Translations under genes and position numbers: made by a program
The notes under the pieces: model-generated
What the model saw: the letters and a program-made list of their open reading frames with translations, nothing else
Databases searched by the model: none
What the model was told of the DNA's origin: nothing
In this document: one piece after another, positions 27,751 through 36,850 of the stretch
Numbering within the stretch: position 1 is the first letter of the stretch
Layout of the letters: each line of letters begins with the position of its first letter
Origin: an uncultured Verrucomicrobiota bacterium
GTDB taxonomy: Bacteria > Verrucomicrobiota > Verrucomicrobiia > Opitutales > Opitutaceae
Assembly (NCBI GenBank): GCA_903856725.1
Contig: CAIOCT010000050.1
Location: 22,551 to 86,550, forward strand
Direction of reading: 5' to 3'
Length of the DNA stretch: 64,000 nucleotides

Positions 27751-27784
27751 AAAAAACCACCTATGCGAATAGGTGGTTTTTTTT
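27751..27784. terminator. Bidirectional rho-independent terminator
   Basis: The stem CCACCTAT and ATAGGTGG (8 bp, loop GCGA) is flanked by six A on the left and eight T on the right. It therefore has a U-tract on either strand. It sits between the TPR protein gene (plus) and tRNA-Pro (minus) and can end transcription of both. Confidence 0.92.
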
Positions 27785-27787
27785 GAT

Positions 27788-27864
27788 TGGTCGGGGCGAT
27801 AGGATTCGAACCTACGACCTCCTGGTCCCAAACCAGGCGCTCTACCAGACTAAGCTACACCCCG
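27788..27864 (-). tRNA. tRNA-Pro (TGG anticodon)
   Basis: The minus-strand cloverleaf has 77 bases with encoded CCA. The acceptor stem is CGGGGTG with CGCCCCG, the anticodon arm CCTGGTTTGGGACCAGG presents TGG, and the T arm is GTAGGTTCGAATCCTAT. It reads CCA, CCG and possibly all CCN codons. It is convergent with the TPR protein gene, and the shared terminator follows its 3' end. Confidence 0.95.
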
Positions 27865-27958
27865 TTGCCAAATCGAAAGGTCATGGCATGGTCTTTTCGG
27901 CGGCGAGTCAACCTCTCAGGCGGAAAAGGTGAAATTGGCTGTAAACTCAGTCGCTAAA

Positions 27959-28001
27959 AGGATTTAAAATCCTGCTTGCCTCACTAGTGGAGCCTCCACT
28001 A
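27959..28001 (+). promoter_or_regulatory. Two dyads in the leader of the LysM gene
   Basis: AGGATTTAAAATCCT (27959-27973) is a dyad with 7-bp arms. TAGTGGAGCCTCCACTA (27985-28001) has 8-bp arms around one base. Both lie within 70 bases upstream of the LysM start at 28029. They could be an operator plus a leader hairpin. No promoter boxes or T-tract make the role certain. Confidence 0.35.
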
Positions 28002-28028
28002 CATACTTCTCCTCAAACTCTTAAACAA

Positions 28029-28553
28029 ATGGATACTCTTTCTCGCGATAGTAATAACTCCGGCAGCATTTTGCCTCTCGTCGGCGTGATCGCCGGCGGT
28101 CTCGCCCTGGTCCTCTCGATCGTGGCACTCGTTAAACTTTCCACGCTCCAAAAGACTGTGGCCGCGCAAGGCGACGAAGTCGCCAAAATCGCCACCATCG
28201 AAGCCGAGGTGCGTACTGCCGCTGCAAAATCTGAAACTGATATCAAGGGTATCCGCACGGGTATCCAAGGCGCTCTGGACCAAGTCGGCGCTGAGATCGG
28301 TACCATCAACGGCAAGATCACCAAAATTGAAGAGTCCCTCAAGGCTCGCGTTGCCGGCCCTGCTGGCAAGGGTGCCGGCGTGGCTACCGGCACGGTTGAT
28401 GCCAACGGTAATTATGCTGTCGCTCCTGGTGACACGATTTCGAAGATCGCCAAGAAATTCGCCACCAAGCCCGATCATATTCTCGCCGAGAATCCTGGTC
28501 TTGATGCCGCTAAGTTGCGGGTAGGTCAGAAGATCAAGATTCCTAAGAAGTAA
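28029..28553 (+). CDS. Membrane-anchored coiled-coil protein with C-terminal LysM domain
   Basis: The protein has 174 residues. The ATG at MDTLSRDSNNS is chosen over one 14 codons upstream because the longer version adds an odd His/Pro-rich segment inside the leader dyad. One membrane helix (ILPLVGVIAGGLALVLSIVALV) follows a short polar tail. A charged helical stretch (about 45-110) suggests a coiled coil. A Gly/Ala linker leads to a single LysM domain (YAVAPGDTISKIAKKFATKP... to the end), which binds peptidoglycan. The protein thus probably spans from inner membrane to cell wall. There is no enzymatic domain. A strong terminator follows 19 bases later, so it is transcribed alone. Confidence 0.87.
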   Translation: MDTLSRDSNNSGSILPLVGVIAGGLALVLSIVALVKLSTLQKTVAAQGDEVAKIATIEAEVRTAAAKSETDIKGIRTGIQGALDQVGAEIGTINGKITKIEESLKARVAGPAGKGAGVATGTVDANGNYAVAPGDTISKIAKKFATKPDHILAENPGLDAAKLRVGQKIKIPKK

Positions 28554-28572
28554 TTTTACTTTCAAAAATTCT

Positions 28573-28609
28573 TGCCTCCAAGACCTTGTGTCCTGGAGGC
28601 ATTTTTTTT
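28573..28609 (+). terminator. Rho-independent terminator after the LysM gene
   Basis: TGCCTCCA (28573-28580) pairs with TGGAGGCA (28594-28601) around a 13-base loop and is followed by eight T. It is 19 bases downstream of the LysM stop. Confidence 0.88.
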
Positions 28610-28661
28610 GGCTAATCCCATTTGTTTCACTGGCTTTGCCCATGAGTCCCGTTCACTGCGC

Positions 28662-29252
28662 ATGACCTCTGTTCCTCCTGAGCCGCAGCGTTGGCGAAAA
28701 ATTCGCACGGAGCCGCATGCGACGACTCGAATTTTTGATGTTACGCGCGCCATCTTCCAACATCCACAACGCCCTCGAGAGCAGGATTTTTTTGTGATTC
28801 AAGCCCCTGATTGGGTTAATGTACTCGCGCTGACCCCTGATCAACAATTGGTGCTGGTGCGACAGTTTCGTTTTGGGACTAATGATTTTTCTCTAGAAAT
28901 TCCTGGGGGGGTGATGGAGCCTGGTGAGGATCCTGTGGCAGCGGGGCTCCGTGAATTGCGCGAAGAGTCTGGCTATGTGGGGGCCCGGGCGCGCTTACTC
29001 GGCAGCGTGCGGCCTAATCCTGCGATGCAAAATAATTACTGCCATTTAGTGCTGGTGGAGGCCGCGCAGCGTTCAGCTGAACTGGCGTGGGATGCTGATG
29101 AGGAATTCGCCATCACCACCCAGGCCGTTGATGAAGTCTATGCGCTCGCTTATCGGGGCGGGATTACTCACGCCCTCGTGCTTGACGCGCTCTTATTGTT
29201 TACCCCCGTTTGGGCCGAATTAAAACAGGCCAAATTAACGAGCGGCGTTTGA
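28662..29252 (+). CDS. NUDIX hydrolase (ADP-ribose pyrophosphatase-like)
   Basis: The protein has 196 residues from the ATG at MTSVPPEPQR. The upstream extension of the frame overlaps the terminator of the preceding gene and is rejected. A complete NUDIX box (GVMEPGEDPVAAGLRELREE followed by SGY) gives the Mg-binding Glu residues. The preceding VLVRQFRFGTNDFSLEIPGG segment resembles ADP-ribose and nucleotide-sugar pyrophosphatases. It would hydrolyse a nucleoside diphosphate linked to another group. The substrate is not determinable. The PaaK-like gene starts 34 bases downstream on the same strand. Confidence 0.92.
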   Translation: MTSVPPEPQRWRKIRTEPHATTRIFDVTRAIFQHPQRPREQDFFVIQAPDWVNVLALTPDQQLVLVRQFRFGTNDFSLEIPGGVMEPGEDPVAAGLRELREESGYVGARARLLGSVRPNPAMQNNYCHLVLVEAAQRSAELAWDADEEFAITTQAVDEVYALAYRGGITHALVLDALLLFTPVWAELKQAKLTSGV

Positions 29253-29286
29253 CTTTACCCTCGCTGGAATTTCACTCAGGTTTCGC

Positions 29287-30555
29287 ATGAAAACTACGGC
29301 CGTCGCATCCTTGTTTGCCAACGCCCCCGCGGCCTTGGGCGCAGGGAGCCATGGAAATCTACCGACAGCCTTGGAGCAGGAAATTCGCGCAATATATCGT
29401 CGCAGCCCGCTCTATGGCGAACGCTTTCCGCTGCATCCGGCGGCGTTGCAGTGGTCTTGTTATCGCGAGCTGCCTATTCTGACGAAGCAAGAGATTTTAA
29501 ATCGCGGGCATACGGCTTTTTTTGCTGATTACACTATTATTGAGCGTGGCTTGCAGGAGAAAAAATACGAATACGAGCACACCTCGGGTTCAACCGCTCA
29601 GCCGATGACGGTGGTAATGGAGGAGGGTTGGTGGAATGCTCAAATGCGGCGGGCTTATCTCGCTCATCCGCAGCTCGCTCCTTACGCTAGCCGCCCTTAT
29701 CGTAAGGCCGTGCTCGCGCCGATCGGCTGTTCAAGTAATCTATGCCCCTATGAGGATCACCCTTTCCCGCACCGCTATTTTGATGGGACTGTCTATTTGA
29801 ATCTCTCCAGTGATCCTTTTGTTTTCGCGGAAGCGGAATGGGATCGTATCGTCTTAGAGTTACAGGCGCTCCAGCCCGAGGTCTTGGAAGGTGAGCCAGT
29901 TTATCTCTCGATGCTCGCGCGCGCGGTGCAGAAACGGCGAGTCGTCGTGCCCAGCGTGCGTACAATCATTCTCACTTACGGCAAGGCCAGTCGCCAGCAC
30001 AGCCGGCGGATTGCCGAAGCTTTCCCGGCGGTGCAAGTCGATCTTTATGGGTCGACGGAGGCGGGCTATATTTTTGTCGGCGATGCTTTTGGTGATAATC
30101 TGCGGGTCATTGACGATAACGCGTTCGTCGAGCTGGTGCCTTGGCGGGCGCAGGTGCCGGATATTTTTCAAATCAACGTCACGACGCGGGATCGCGAGGC
30201 CATGCCGCTGTTGCGATATTTCACAGGGGATATCGTGCAGCGCACCCCCACCGGCTATCGAATTCTTGGCCGTGAACGGGATTTATATTTTAATGCTGCT
30301 GGGCAGATTATTTCCTCAAGTGATATTGATGCGGCTTTACCCGAGGTCTTCGCATGCTGGCACTGGAGTTTAGTCCAAGTATCCGACCTGCGCTGGGATT
30401 TTCAGTATGTAGCTGACGTCAGCGCGCCGCGAGGCATGGCGGAGGCAATCGCCAGTGCGTTAGGTGCGGGGGTCCGCGTGAATCTCTTTCGACGCAAATT
30501 CATTCAGCCGGCCGCAAGCGGTAAGTTTTCCCTGCTTAAGCCGCTAGTCCGCTGA
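29287..30555 (+). CDS. PaaK-like adenylate-forming enzyme (phenylacetate-CoA ligase family)
   Basis: The protein has 422 residues. ANL-superfamily motifs include YEHTSGSTAQPMTVVMEEGW (the TSGST phosphate loop, near residue 100), DLYGSTEAGYIF and MPLLRYFTGDIVQRTPTGY, with a GRERDLYFN hinge. This short, PaaK/F390-synthetase-like type lacks the long N-terminal portion of standard acyl-CoA synthetases. It should activate a carboxylic acid with ATP, with CoA or another nucleophile as acceptor. Members of this branch also occur in exopolysaccharide and lipid loci. The true substrate is unknown. It is probably cotranscribed with the NUDIX gene. Confidence 0.85.
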   Translation: MKTTAVASLFANAPAALGAGSHGNLPTALEQEIRAIYRRSPLYGERFPLHPAALQWSCYRELPILTKQEILNRGHTAFFADYTIIERGLQEKKYEYEHTSGSTAQPMTVVMEEGWWNAQMRRAYLAHPQLAPYASRPYRKAVLAPIGCSSNLCPYEDHPFPHRYFDGTVYLNLSSDPFVFAEAEWDRIVLELQALQPEVLEGEPVYLSMLARAVQKRRVVVPSVRTIILTYGKASRQHSRRIAEAFPAVQVDLYGSTEAGYIFVGDAFGDNLRVIDDNAFVELVPWRAQVPDIFQINVTTRDREAMPLLRYFTGDIVQRTPTGYRILGRERDLYFNAAGQIISSSDIDAALPEVFACWHWSLVQVSDLRWDFQYVADVSAPRGMAEAIASALGAGVRVNLFRRKFIQPAASGKFSLLKPLVR

Positions 30556-30610
30556 GGGTGCACATTAACTTCTCCCCCTCGGTAGGTTCGCTAATAAAGA
30601 AATAGGCTGG

Positions 30611-30631
30611 ATGATGTTACATTTACATCAT
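30611..30631. promoter_or_regulatory. Dyad upstream of the sdh genes
   Basis: ATGATGT and ACATCAT form 7-bp inverted arms around TACATTT, about 75 bases before the sdhC start. Size and symmetry suit a dimeric repressor or activator site. No promoter boxes could be fixed. Confidence 0.35.
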
Positions 30632-30705
30632 TAAGGTTAGTTGGTTCACCTTTGGCCCTTGTAACTACCCCAGCTCGCCCGTTTCCCCCTGCGCATTTAT
30701 TTGTA

Positions 30706-31404
30706 ATGAATATCCTTGGTTCCCTCTTTAATTCCTCCATCGGCAAGAAATTCTTAATGGCCCTAACGGGACTGGTGCTCTTCGGGTTTGTGACCGGTCA
30801 CTTGCTGGGTAATTTGCAGATTTTTCTGCCGCCGCAAAAAATTAATGCTTATGGCCATATGCTGGAGTCGCTCGGGGCCGGGCTCTGGTTGGTGCGGCTT
30901 TTTCTCTTAGCTTGTGTGCTCATCCATGTATGGGTCGCCATTCAGCTGACCCGGGAAAATAGCGCCGCACGACCCGTGAATTACGGCGTGGATCACACCA
31001 ACCGAGCTAGCTTGGCTTCGCGGGTCATGGCACGTACGGGGCTCGTCGTCTTGGCATTCTTAATCTATCATTTGCTCGATTTTACCTTGCGGGTGCAGCA
31101 CCCCGAGTGGAGTCAGCGTTCATTTGCCTTAGCGGATGGCACGCTGGTGCGCGATGTCCATACCATGATGGTGCAAGGTTTCAGTCGCCCTGGCGTTGCG
31201 CTTTTCTATATCCTCGCGGTCGGTTTACTCAGCTATCATTTGGCCCATGGGGTGGTAAGTTTGGTGCAGACCCTCGGTTTCAAAAATGAACGCTGGACGC
31301 GTGGCCTTGAGTGCTTTGCTCGGGTATATTGCTGGGGCTATTTTCTCCTTAATGCGGCCATCCCTCTCGCTATTCTTGGCGGTTGGGTTAAGGCCCACGT
31401 TTAA
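30706..31404 (+). CDS. sdhC: Succinate dehydrogenase cytochrome b558 subunit
   Basis: The protein has 232 residues from ATG 30706; an in-frame upstream start adds a non-hydrophobic Pro-rich segment and is less likely. It has five membrane helices and the membrane His residues expected to bind two b haems ([46 protein letters not shown]). Its length and single-gene anchor match the type B (b558) succinate:quinone oxidoreductases, which lack sdhD. It anchors SdhAB to the inner membrane and passes electrons to quinone. sdhA follows 11 bases after the stop. Confidence 0.94.
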   Translation: MNILGSLFNSSIGKKFLMALTGLVLFGFVTGHLLGNLQIFLPPQKINAYGHMLESLGAGLWLVRLFLLACVLIHVWVAIQLTRENSAARPVNYGVDHTNRASLASRVMARTGLVVLAFLIYHLLDFTLRVQHPEWSQRSFALADGTLVRDVHTMMVQGFSRPGVALFYILAVGLLSYHLAHGVVSLVQTLGFKNERWTRGLECFARVYCWGYFLLNAAIPLAILGGWVKAHV

Positions 31405-31415
31405 TATTTTTCGCC

Positions 31416-33338
31416 ATGGCCAAACTTGATTCTAAGATTCCTTCCGGCCCGCTCGCCGATAAATGGCAGCAGCATAAGACCCAGATCAAACTCGTAAATC
31501 CGGCTAACAAGCGGAAATACGAAATCATCGTCGTGGGGGCTGGTCTCGCGGGCTCATCGGCAGCTGCCACACTAGCGGAGCTGGGTTACCGCGTGAAAAG
31601 CTTTGTGTTCCACGATAGTCCGCGTCGTGCCCACTCGATTGCGGCGCAGGGCGGTATTAATGGCGCTAAAAATTATCAGAATGACGGCGACTCAGTGCAT
31701 CGCTTATTTTACGACACGCTTAAGGGTGGTGATTATCGAGCGCGTGAAGCGAATGTGCACCGCCTGGCTGAGGTTTCCACTAACATCATCGACCAATGCG
31801 CCGCGCAGGGCGTGCCCTTTGCGCGTGAGTATAGTGGGCATTTGGCGAATCGCTCATTTGGCGGAGCCCAAGTTTCGCGAACCTTTTACGCTCGGGGCCA
31901 AACCGGTCAGCAATTGCTGCTAGGCGCTTATTCGGCGCTCTCGCGCATGGTGGGACAGGGTGGCGTCGAGCTGCATCCTAATTCTGAAATGCTTGATCTG
32001 GTGATCGTCGATGGCCACGCCAAGGGCGTGATCGTGCGGGATCTCAACACGGGGGCGATCACTCGCCACAGTGCGGACGCCGTTATTCTCGCCACGGGTG
32101 GTTACGGCAACGTGTTTAACCTTTCGACCTATGCCCGGCAGTCCAATGCCACGGCCATCTGGCGAGCTTACAAACGCGGGGCGTGTATGGCGAATCCATG
32201 CTATACTCAGATCCATCCGACCTGTATTCCCGTGAGCGGGGACTACCAGTCGAAACTCACTTTAATGTCTGAGTCGTTGCGCAATGATGGTCGCATCTGG
32301 GTGCCAAAAAATAAAGCCGACGTTAAGAAAGAGCCGAGCGCGATTGCAGAGTCTGATCGCGATTATTATCTCGAGCGAATTTATCCGAGCTTTGGCAATC
32401 TCGCACCCCGCGATGTTTCCTCACGAGCTGCGATGCGCATGTGCGATGAGGGACGCGGTGTAGGCGAAACGGGTTTAGGTGTATATCTCGATTTTGCCGA
32501 TGCGATTAAGCGGCTGGGCGAGCCGGCTGTCCGCGAGCGTTACGGTAATCTTTTTGATATTTACCACGAGATCACCGCGGAGAACGCCTACCAGGCCCCC
32601 ATGCGGATTTTTCCAGCAGTGCATTATACTATGGGCGGATTGTGGGTGGACTATAACCTCATGTCGAACGTCCCCGGACTCTTCGTGCTCGGGGAGGCTA
32701 ATTTCTCAGATCATGGCGCCAATCGCCTCGGGGCTTCCGCTCTCATGCAAGGTTTAGCTGATGGCTATTTTGTCATTCCCTATACCATCGGTGACTACCT
32801 CGCGCAGCAAAAGCCGAGTGCCCGGTCGAATGTCGATCGACCAGAGTTTAAACAAGCGGCGGAGAGTGTCAGCGCCCAGACGAAGCAGTTGCTCAACAAT
32901 CCCGGGAAAGAGCCGGTGAGCCACTTTCATAAGCGGCTCGGCAAAATCATGTGGGAGCATTGCGGTATGGCGCGGACGAAGCAGGGGTTGGAGACTGCCT
33001 TGCAGAAAATTCCGGCCTTGCGGGAGGAGTTTGTTGCTAACGTCAAGGTGCCGGGCTCTGCCGAGACCCTGAATCAATCTTTGGAGCAGGCCGGACGCGT
33101 GGGCGATTTCCTCGATCTTGGTGAGCTCATGTGCCGTGACGCCCTCACGCGGGAAGAAAGCTGCGGTGGCCATTTCCGCGAGGAATATCAATATCCTGAT
33201 GGAGAGTGTAAGCGCGACGATGAGAAATTTGGCCATGTCGCGGCTTGGGAATACCAGGGTCCTGGCCAAGCGCCGCTGCGCAACGTTGAGCCGCTCAACT
33301 ACGAATTCACTAAGATGTCCGTGCGCTCCTATAAGTAA
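31416..33338 (+). CDS. sdhA: Succinate dehydrogenase/fumarate reductase flavoprotein subunit
   Basis: The protein has 640 residues. The FAD-binding motif is [28 protein letters not shown] contains the His that covalently binds FAD. Catalytic-domain segments include [33 protein letters not shown] and the [10 protein letters not shown] block. The C-terminal helical domain ends near [12 protein letters not shown]. It oxidises succinate to fumarate, or the reverse, in the cytoplasmic part of complex II. Length and sequence resemble the non-classical (b558-type) SdhA found in Bacteroidetes, Chlamydiae and similar phyla. It is the middle gene of sdhCAB, 16 bases before sdhB. Confidence 0.97.
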   Translation: MAKLDSKIPSGPLADKWQQHKTQIKLVNPANKRKYEIIVVGAGLAGSSAAATLAELGYRVKSFVFHDSPRRAHSIAAQGGINGAKNYQNDGDSVHRLFYDTLKGGDYRAREANVHRLAEVSTNIIDQCAAQGVPFAREYSGHLANRSFGGAQVSRTFYARGQTGQQLLLGAYSALSRMVGQGGVELHPNSEMLDLVIVDGHAKGVIVRDLNTGAITRHSADAVILATGGYGNVFNLSTYARQSNATAIWRAYKRGACMANPCYTQIHPTCIPVSGDYQSKLTLMSESLRNDGRIWVPKNKADVKKEPSAIAESDRDYYLERIYPSFGNLAPRDVSSRAAMRMCDEGRGVGETGLGVYLDFADAIKRLGEPAVRERYGNLFDIYHEITAENAYQAPMRIFPAVHYTMGGLWVDYNLMSNVPGLFVLGEANFSDHGANRLGASALMQGLADGYFVIPYTIGDYLAQQKPSARSNVDRPEFKQAAESVSAQTKQLLNNPGKEPVSHFHKRLGKIMWEHCGMARTKQGLETALQKIPALREEFVANVKVPGSAETLNQSLEQAGRVGDFLDLGELMCRDALTREESCGGHFREEYQYPDGECKRDDEKFGHVAAWEYQGPGQAPLRNVEPLNYEFTKMSVRSYK

Positions 33339-33354
33339 GCCTAAGCAATTCACC

Positions 33355-34167
33355 ATGGTCGCCTCTACTCCTTCAAAAAAACTTTTCTCTGTCACCCTCC
33401 GCGTCTGGCGGCAGGCTAACCCTGATCAGCCCGGTAAATTTGTCGATTATCCCGCTCATAATGTCAGCCCTGACATGTCTTTTCTCGAGCTCCTCGATGT
33501 CGTCAATGATGGTCTAACGGTCAGTAATGCAGAACCCATCGCCTTCGCCCACGACTGCCGTGAGGGAATCTGCGGAACCTGTTCCTGCACGATCAACGGT
33601 AAGCCCCATGGTCCTGGCAAGGGAGTAGCGACTTGCCAAGTTTACATGCGGAGTTTTCAGGCGGGCGATGTGATTGTGGTAGAACCATTCCGGGCGACGG
33701 CTTTTCCGATTATTAAGGATCTCGTGACCGAGCGTTCTGCTTTTGATAAAATTCAACAGGCTGGAGGGTTCATTTCTGCGCGCACCGGTGCGGCGCCAGA
33801 TGCCAATTCAATCTTAGTATCGAAAGCCGACGCTGATCTCGCCATGGATGCAGCGGCCTGCATTGGCTGTGGTGCTTGTGTCGCGGCCTGTAAAAATGCG
33901 AGCGCCATGCTCTTTGTGGCGGCCAAAGTTTCCCATCTTGGTTTGATGCCCCAGGGGCAACCGGAGCGGGATCGACGCGTCTTAGCGATGGTCCAGACGA
34001 TGGATGAGGCCGGTTTCGGTAATTGCACCAACCAATACGAATGCAGCGCGGTCTGTCCGAAAAATATTACCCACGATTTTATCGCCCGTTTAAATCGTGA
34101 TTATGTTGGAGCTTTGTTCCGTTCAAAACTGCAACCGGTCTCCACGAGTGCCGGGGGTGGCGCTTAA
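33355..34167 (+). CDS. sdhB: Succinate dehydrogenase iron-sulfur subunit
   Basis: The protein has 270 residues from ATG 33355; the frame is open far into sdhA, but that is overlap. The plant-type [2Fe-2S] domain has [16 protein letters not shown] with a fourth Cys in GVATCQVY. The C-terminal bacterial ferredoxin domain has [14 protein letters not shown] and [15 protein letters not shown], ligating the [4Fe-4S] and [3Fe-4S] clusters. It carries electrons from SdhA to the haem-quinone subunit. Its stop overlaps that of the convergent epimerase gene by 4 bases. Confidence 0.97.
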   Translation: MVASTPSKKLFSVTLRVWRQANPDQPGKFVDYPAHNVSPDMSFLELLDVVNDGLTVSNAEPIAFAHDCREGICGTCSCTINGKPHGPGKGVATCQVYMRSFQAGDVIVVEPFRATAFPIIKDLVTERSAFDKIQQAGGFISARTGAAPDANSILVSKADADLAMDAAACIGCGACVAACKNASAMLFVAAKVSHLGLMPQGQPERDRRVLAMVQTMDEAGFGNCTNQYECSAVCPKNITHDFIARLNRDYVGALFRSKLQPVSTSAGGGA

Positions 34168-35054
34168 CTTTTTCGATCGTAGCGCGCGCGTATAAATTTT
34201 AAGGCGTGGCGCGCTAGGTCGTCAGAATCGCTCCAAAGGTTGCGCCAGACGCATAGCGCGTTGGAGAGCGCTGGATCAACTACGGCTGAAGAAAAGGATT
34301 CGAAGGCGATCGGCCCTTGATAATTAATTTTTTTTAAGGCGTTGAAGAAGGGGTCAAAATTTACATTCCCCGTGCCGAGATACCCCCGGTGGCTTTCGCC
34401 GATATGTACGTAACCAAGGCGGGCGCCGACTGCCAGCACGGCTTGCTCCATACCGTCTTCCTCGATGTTCATGTGATAAGTGTCGAGATGAAGAAATGCA
34501 TTGGGCCGATTAACCGCGGCCAGAAACTCTAGCCCCTCGCGTGCAGAGTTCATAATATTGGTCTCGTAGCGATTCACGACCTCGAGATTAATATTGATGC
34601 CCCTCGCGGCGGCATAGTCAGCGAGGCGTTGCATCGCCGCTACTGCGTTGGCACGATTTTGAGGCGTCGCTGGCCCAGCATATTTTCCGAGCGCGCAGTA
34701 GATGACGCCGCATAATTCGGTCCCACCGATGCCAGCGAGCACGTCTGTGGCTTGGCGCAGCAGGGCATCGCCTTGCGCAACGATGGCGGGATTCGGGCTC
34801 GTGACATCCGTGATGGGGGAAAGGCCCAAGGAGGCGTGGGCACGGAGTCCGTATTCCTGCAGTAAATTCTTCGTCAGACTGATATCTACTTTCCAGGGAT
34901 CCAGCAGGGCGATTTCAATATAATCATAGCCCGCGCGCGCCGCGCCACTGATCGCCTGCCGAGCACCGGCGGGCGTCCAATCGCCGGCCCAGACCAAGGC
35001 GTGACCACCGTATTCTAAGCGCTTGTTTGCAGGCATCGCACAACTTGGCCGCAT
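34164..35054 (-). CDS. Sugar epimerase/isomerase of the D-tagatose 3-epimerase-like TIM-barrel family
   Basis: The protein has 296 residues (a start 6 codons later is also possible). It is a xylose-isomerase-like TIM barrel. Metal and catalytic residues are visible in [12 protein letters not shown] (Glu), [10 protein letters not shown] (Asp and His), [13 protein letters not shown] (Glu, His) and [10 protein letters not shown] (Glu), the set used by D-psicose/D-tagatose 3-epimerases. It probably epimerises a ketose or ketose derivative at C3 with a divalent metal. The upstream lipoprotein gene ends at the base before its ATG, so the two are translationally linked. It is convergent with sdhB. 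Confidence 0.88.
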   Translation of the reverse strand: MRPSCAMPANKRLEYGGHALVWAGDWTPAGARQAISGAARAGYDYIEIALLDPWKVDISLTKNLLQEYGLRAHASLGLSPITDVTSPNPAIVAQGDALLRQATDVLAGIGGTELCGVIYCALGKYAGPATPQNRANAVAAMQRLADYAAARGININLEVVNRYETNIMNSAREGLEFLAAVNRPNAFLHLDTYHMNIEEDGMEQAVLAVGARLGYVHIGESHRGYLGTGNVNFDPFFNALKKINYQGPIAFESFSSAVVDPALSNALCVWRNLWSDSDDLARHALKFIRARYDRKS

Positions 35055-35516
35055 TTACTCTGCTTTAACCACAACGGTACCAGCAGCGGTGAGTTTAGAT
35101 TCCTCGAATGAATCATCATAGATGCAGATAGTAATCTGTGAATCGACACGATAACTTGCTGAGCCTTGGGCCACAGCTGTATCGAGTGCGCGGCTGGCGC
35201 CTGCATCACCGCCGATGACTTTTCCTGAGCGGACAGACATGGTATTGGCGGGAATAGCCAAGGGGGTATTATTGGTGATGAGACCGAGGTAAGAGCCATT
35301 GAGATAAATTTTAGCCCGGACGCGGGTGAAAAGATAGGCGACGACATTATCGTTGGTCACGCGCCAAGAAGCCGTGACGGAGCCGTCGTGACCTCGCGTA
35401 ATTGAAGTCACTTCGGCCTTCAGGCCTGTAGAGACTAATTTGCTGGTATTGGTGCAACCGCTCACGAGGGCGACCAAAAGGGCCAGCAGGCAGAAGGGGA
35501 GAAAGGCTTTTTTCAT
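35055..35516 (-). CDS. Small lipoprotein with LEA-type beta-sandwich-like domain
   Basis: The protein has 153 residues. The N-terminus MKKAFLPFCLLALLVALVSGC is a lipoprotein signal peptide, with the lipobox LVSG followed by Cys21. The mature protein contains a beta-rich segment (SWRVTNDNVVAYLFTRVRAKIYLNG) that resembles LEA type 2 or late-embryogenesis-like beta-sandwich domains; this is a weak resemblance. It is probably anchored in the outer or inner membrane leaflet. It directly precedes, without a spacer, the epimerase gene, and follows a membrane protein gene. The function is unknown. Confidence 0.8.
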   Translation of the reverse strand: MKKAFLPFCLLALLVALVSGCTNTSKLVSTGLKAEVTSITRGHDGSVTASWRVTNDNVVAYLFTRVRAKIYLNGSYLGLITNNTPLAIPANTMSVRSGKVIGGDAGASRALDTAVAQGSASYRVDSQITICIYDDSFEESKLTAAGTVVVKAE

Positions 35517-35554
35517 TGGGGGTTACTCTGGAGTTGGGTTGAGAGTCAGCAAGG

Positions 35555-36190
35555 TTACTCGTCTTTAGATTTGGTTTTCTTTTTCAGGTCGGACCCACCT
35601 AGTTCGAACTGGGCGATGACGCCGATGACGGCCAAGACCAAGATTGAGGGGAAAAGCCATGCGTGATGATCCAGCAATTCCGGCATAAACTGGGGCCTTT
35701 GGAAAAAATCCAACCATGGAATTTGATGGGTGAAATACGCTAACGCTACCATGGCCCGAAATGAGCCGAGGAGGGCCGTTGAAAGAATAATTAAAATACG
35801 CTGAGTTTTTACGGCGAGAAAGCCGCCGATTAGACCCAGTACGGCCCCGCTTAGCAGTGCGACCATGTGGTGGTAGTGACTGAGCACAAGCAGCCCAAGG
35901 GTCGCCCCAAAGCCAAAGCCCGCGACAAACACCGCGGCGATATAGAGAAGATAGGCCAACCCTGCGCCGAGGAGGCCGCCTAAAATCAGGCTGCCGATAA
36001 TTCCTGCGGTGCCGAAATCAAGTGCCGTGCCTGCGGCGTGGCCGCCAATCATGCCGAGCAGACCGCCTAGTACGGCGAGCGTTATTTTGAAAACCCGATA
36101 GCCAAAAAAACAATCTAACAGTCCCCACGCGATGGCGCCGACCGAGATCCAAGGATAAAGTTCAGCCGAAGGATGCATGGGGATATTCAT
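35555..36190 (-). CDS. Multi-pass membrane protein (DUF4203/TM7S3-TMEM198-like)
   Basis: The protein has 211 residues from the ATG at MNIPMHPSAEL. The frame is open 21 codons further, but that part is Pro-rich and unlike a start. It has about six to seven hydrophobic helices rich in Gly (LAVLGGLLGMIGGHAAGTAL, LGGLLGAGLAYLLYIAAVF, VLGLIGGFLAVKTQ), a pattern typical of TM7S3/TM198 domains. A basic tail (GGSDLKKKTKSKDE) ends it. Function is unknown in bacteria. It lies 38 bases upstream of the lipoprotein gene on the same strand. Confidence 0.8.
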   Translation of the reverse strand: MNIPMHPSAELYPWISVGAIAWGLLDCFFGYRVFKITLAVLGGLLGMIGGHAAGTALDFGTAGIIGSLILGGLLGAGLAYLLYIAAVFVAGFGFGATLGLLVLSHYHHMVALLSGAVLGLIGGFLAVKTQRILIILSTALLGSFRAMVALAYFTHQIPWLDFFQRPQFMPELLDHHAWLFPSILVLAVIGVIAQFELGGSDLKKKTKSKDE

Positions 36191-36239
36191 AAAGTTTATG
36201 CCGGAGCTGGCAACTGGCTTCGCGGGGGGAGGCGGGCAG

Positions 36240-36575
36240 TCAAAAAGAAGCAAAAGCCCAAATGCTTTCCCAAATTATCCAGCCGACCCCGCTTGCGGCC
36301 GCTAAAAAAAATAGCGTCTGCGCCCAGCGCCATCGGCGTTCGCGGCGCTCGTGCTGATTGATGGAGAGGCGAGCATGGGATGCTTCCAGATAACTCGCGA
36401 ATTGCGTATGCTTCAGCGATACCACTTTCAGGCGCCGACCGGCGGTAAGTGGTAATTGATTGAGCCAGTGACGCCAGCGGTAGGACACGCTTAATACCTC
36501 CGGAAAAATAGCGCTTTCTTTCAAGGTGATTCTGGCTATCTCGACTGCTTTCCCCCTAACTTTATCTCCGTGCAT
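36240..36575 (-). CDS. Small hypothetical membrane protein
   Basis: The protein has 111 residues from the second of two adjacent ATGs. Longer versions up to 132 residues would overlap the divergent lysA remnant. Most of it is basic and hydrophilic (SYRWRHWLNQ, QHERRERRWRWA), with one hydrophobic helix at the C-terminus (TLFFLAAASGVGWIIWES). I know no family. The overlap with neighbours is small and coding on this strand is plausible, but it could be spurious. It is likely in the same transcript as the following membrane protein gene. Confidence 0.45.
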   Translation of the reverse strand: MHGDKVRGKAVEIARITLKESAIFPEVLSVSYRWRHWLNQLPLTAGRRLKVVSLKHTQFASYLEASHARLSINQHERRERRWRWAQTLFFLAAASGVGWIIWESIWAFASF

Positions 36576-36839
36576 CATTTTCGTTACACTGGTCAAAAAC
36601 TTCATTGCGAAGCTGTTGATCTCGCGGTGATCGCGCAACTGCAGACGCTCGGGGAAGGCGAGCGGGTCGCCTTAATGAGCGCCGGTGCGTATGGCTATAC
36701 TATGACCAGTCGCTATAATACGCGTTCGATGGCGGCGGAAGTTCCTGTGTTCGGCAGTCGATTCGAGCTGGTCAATGCCCGCGAAAATTTTGATGCTGTG
36801 ATTGCTAGCGAAAAAATCCCCAGCTTCTTCAAAATTTGA
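36570..36839 (+). pseudogene. Isolated C-terminal remnant of diaminopimelate decarboxylase (lysA)
   Basis: The 89-residue frame starts at GTG. It matches the last part of LysA: KLHCEAVDLAV aligns with the CESGD segment, and MSAGAYGYTMTSRYNTRSMAA aligns with the MSAGAYGFxMxSNYNxRPRxAEV signature, followed by a normal tail (NARENFDAVIASEKIP). The Cys-Glu pair and Tyr that complete the active site from the partner subunit are kept, but the whole PLP barrel (about 300 residues) is absent. Upstream in frame there are only about 25 unrelated codons before a stop, and the opposite strand holds other genes. It is probably a deletion remnant. A small stand-alone protein cannot be excluded, because no internal stops have accumulated. 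gpsA follows within 12 bases. Confidence 0.75.
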
Positions 36840-36850
36840 CGACTTTCTTC

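Noticed and set aside
27999..28643. 214-codon open frame on the minus strand across the LysM gene and its terminator
   Set aside because: It overlaps a recognised gene and two strong signals, and its product has no motif.
32754..33395. 213-codon open frame on the minus strand across the sdhA/sdhB junction
   Set aside because: Opposite two certain genes; antisense shadow.
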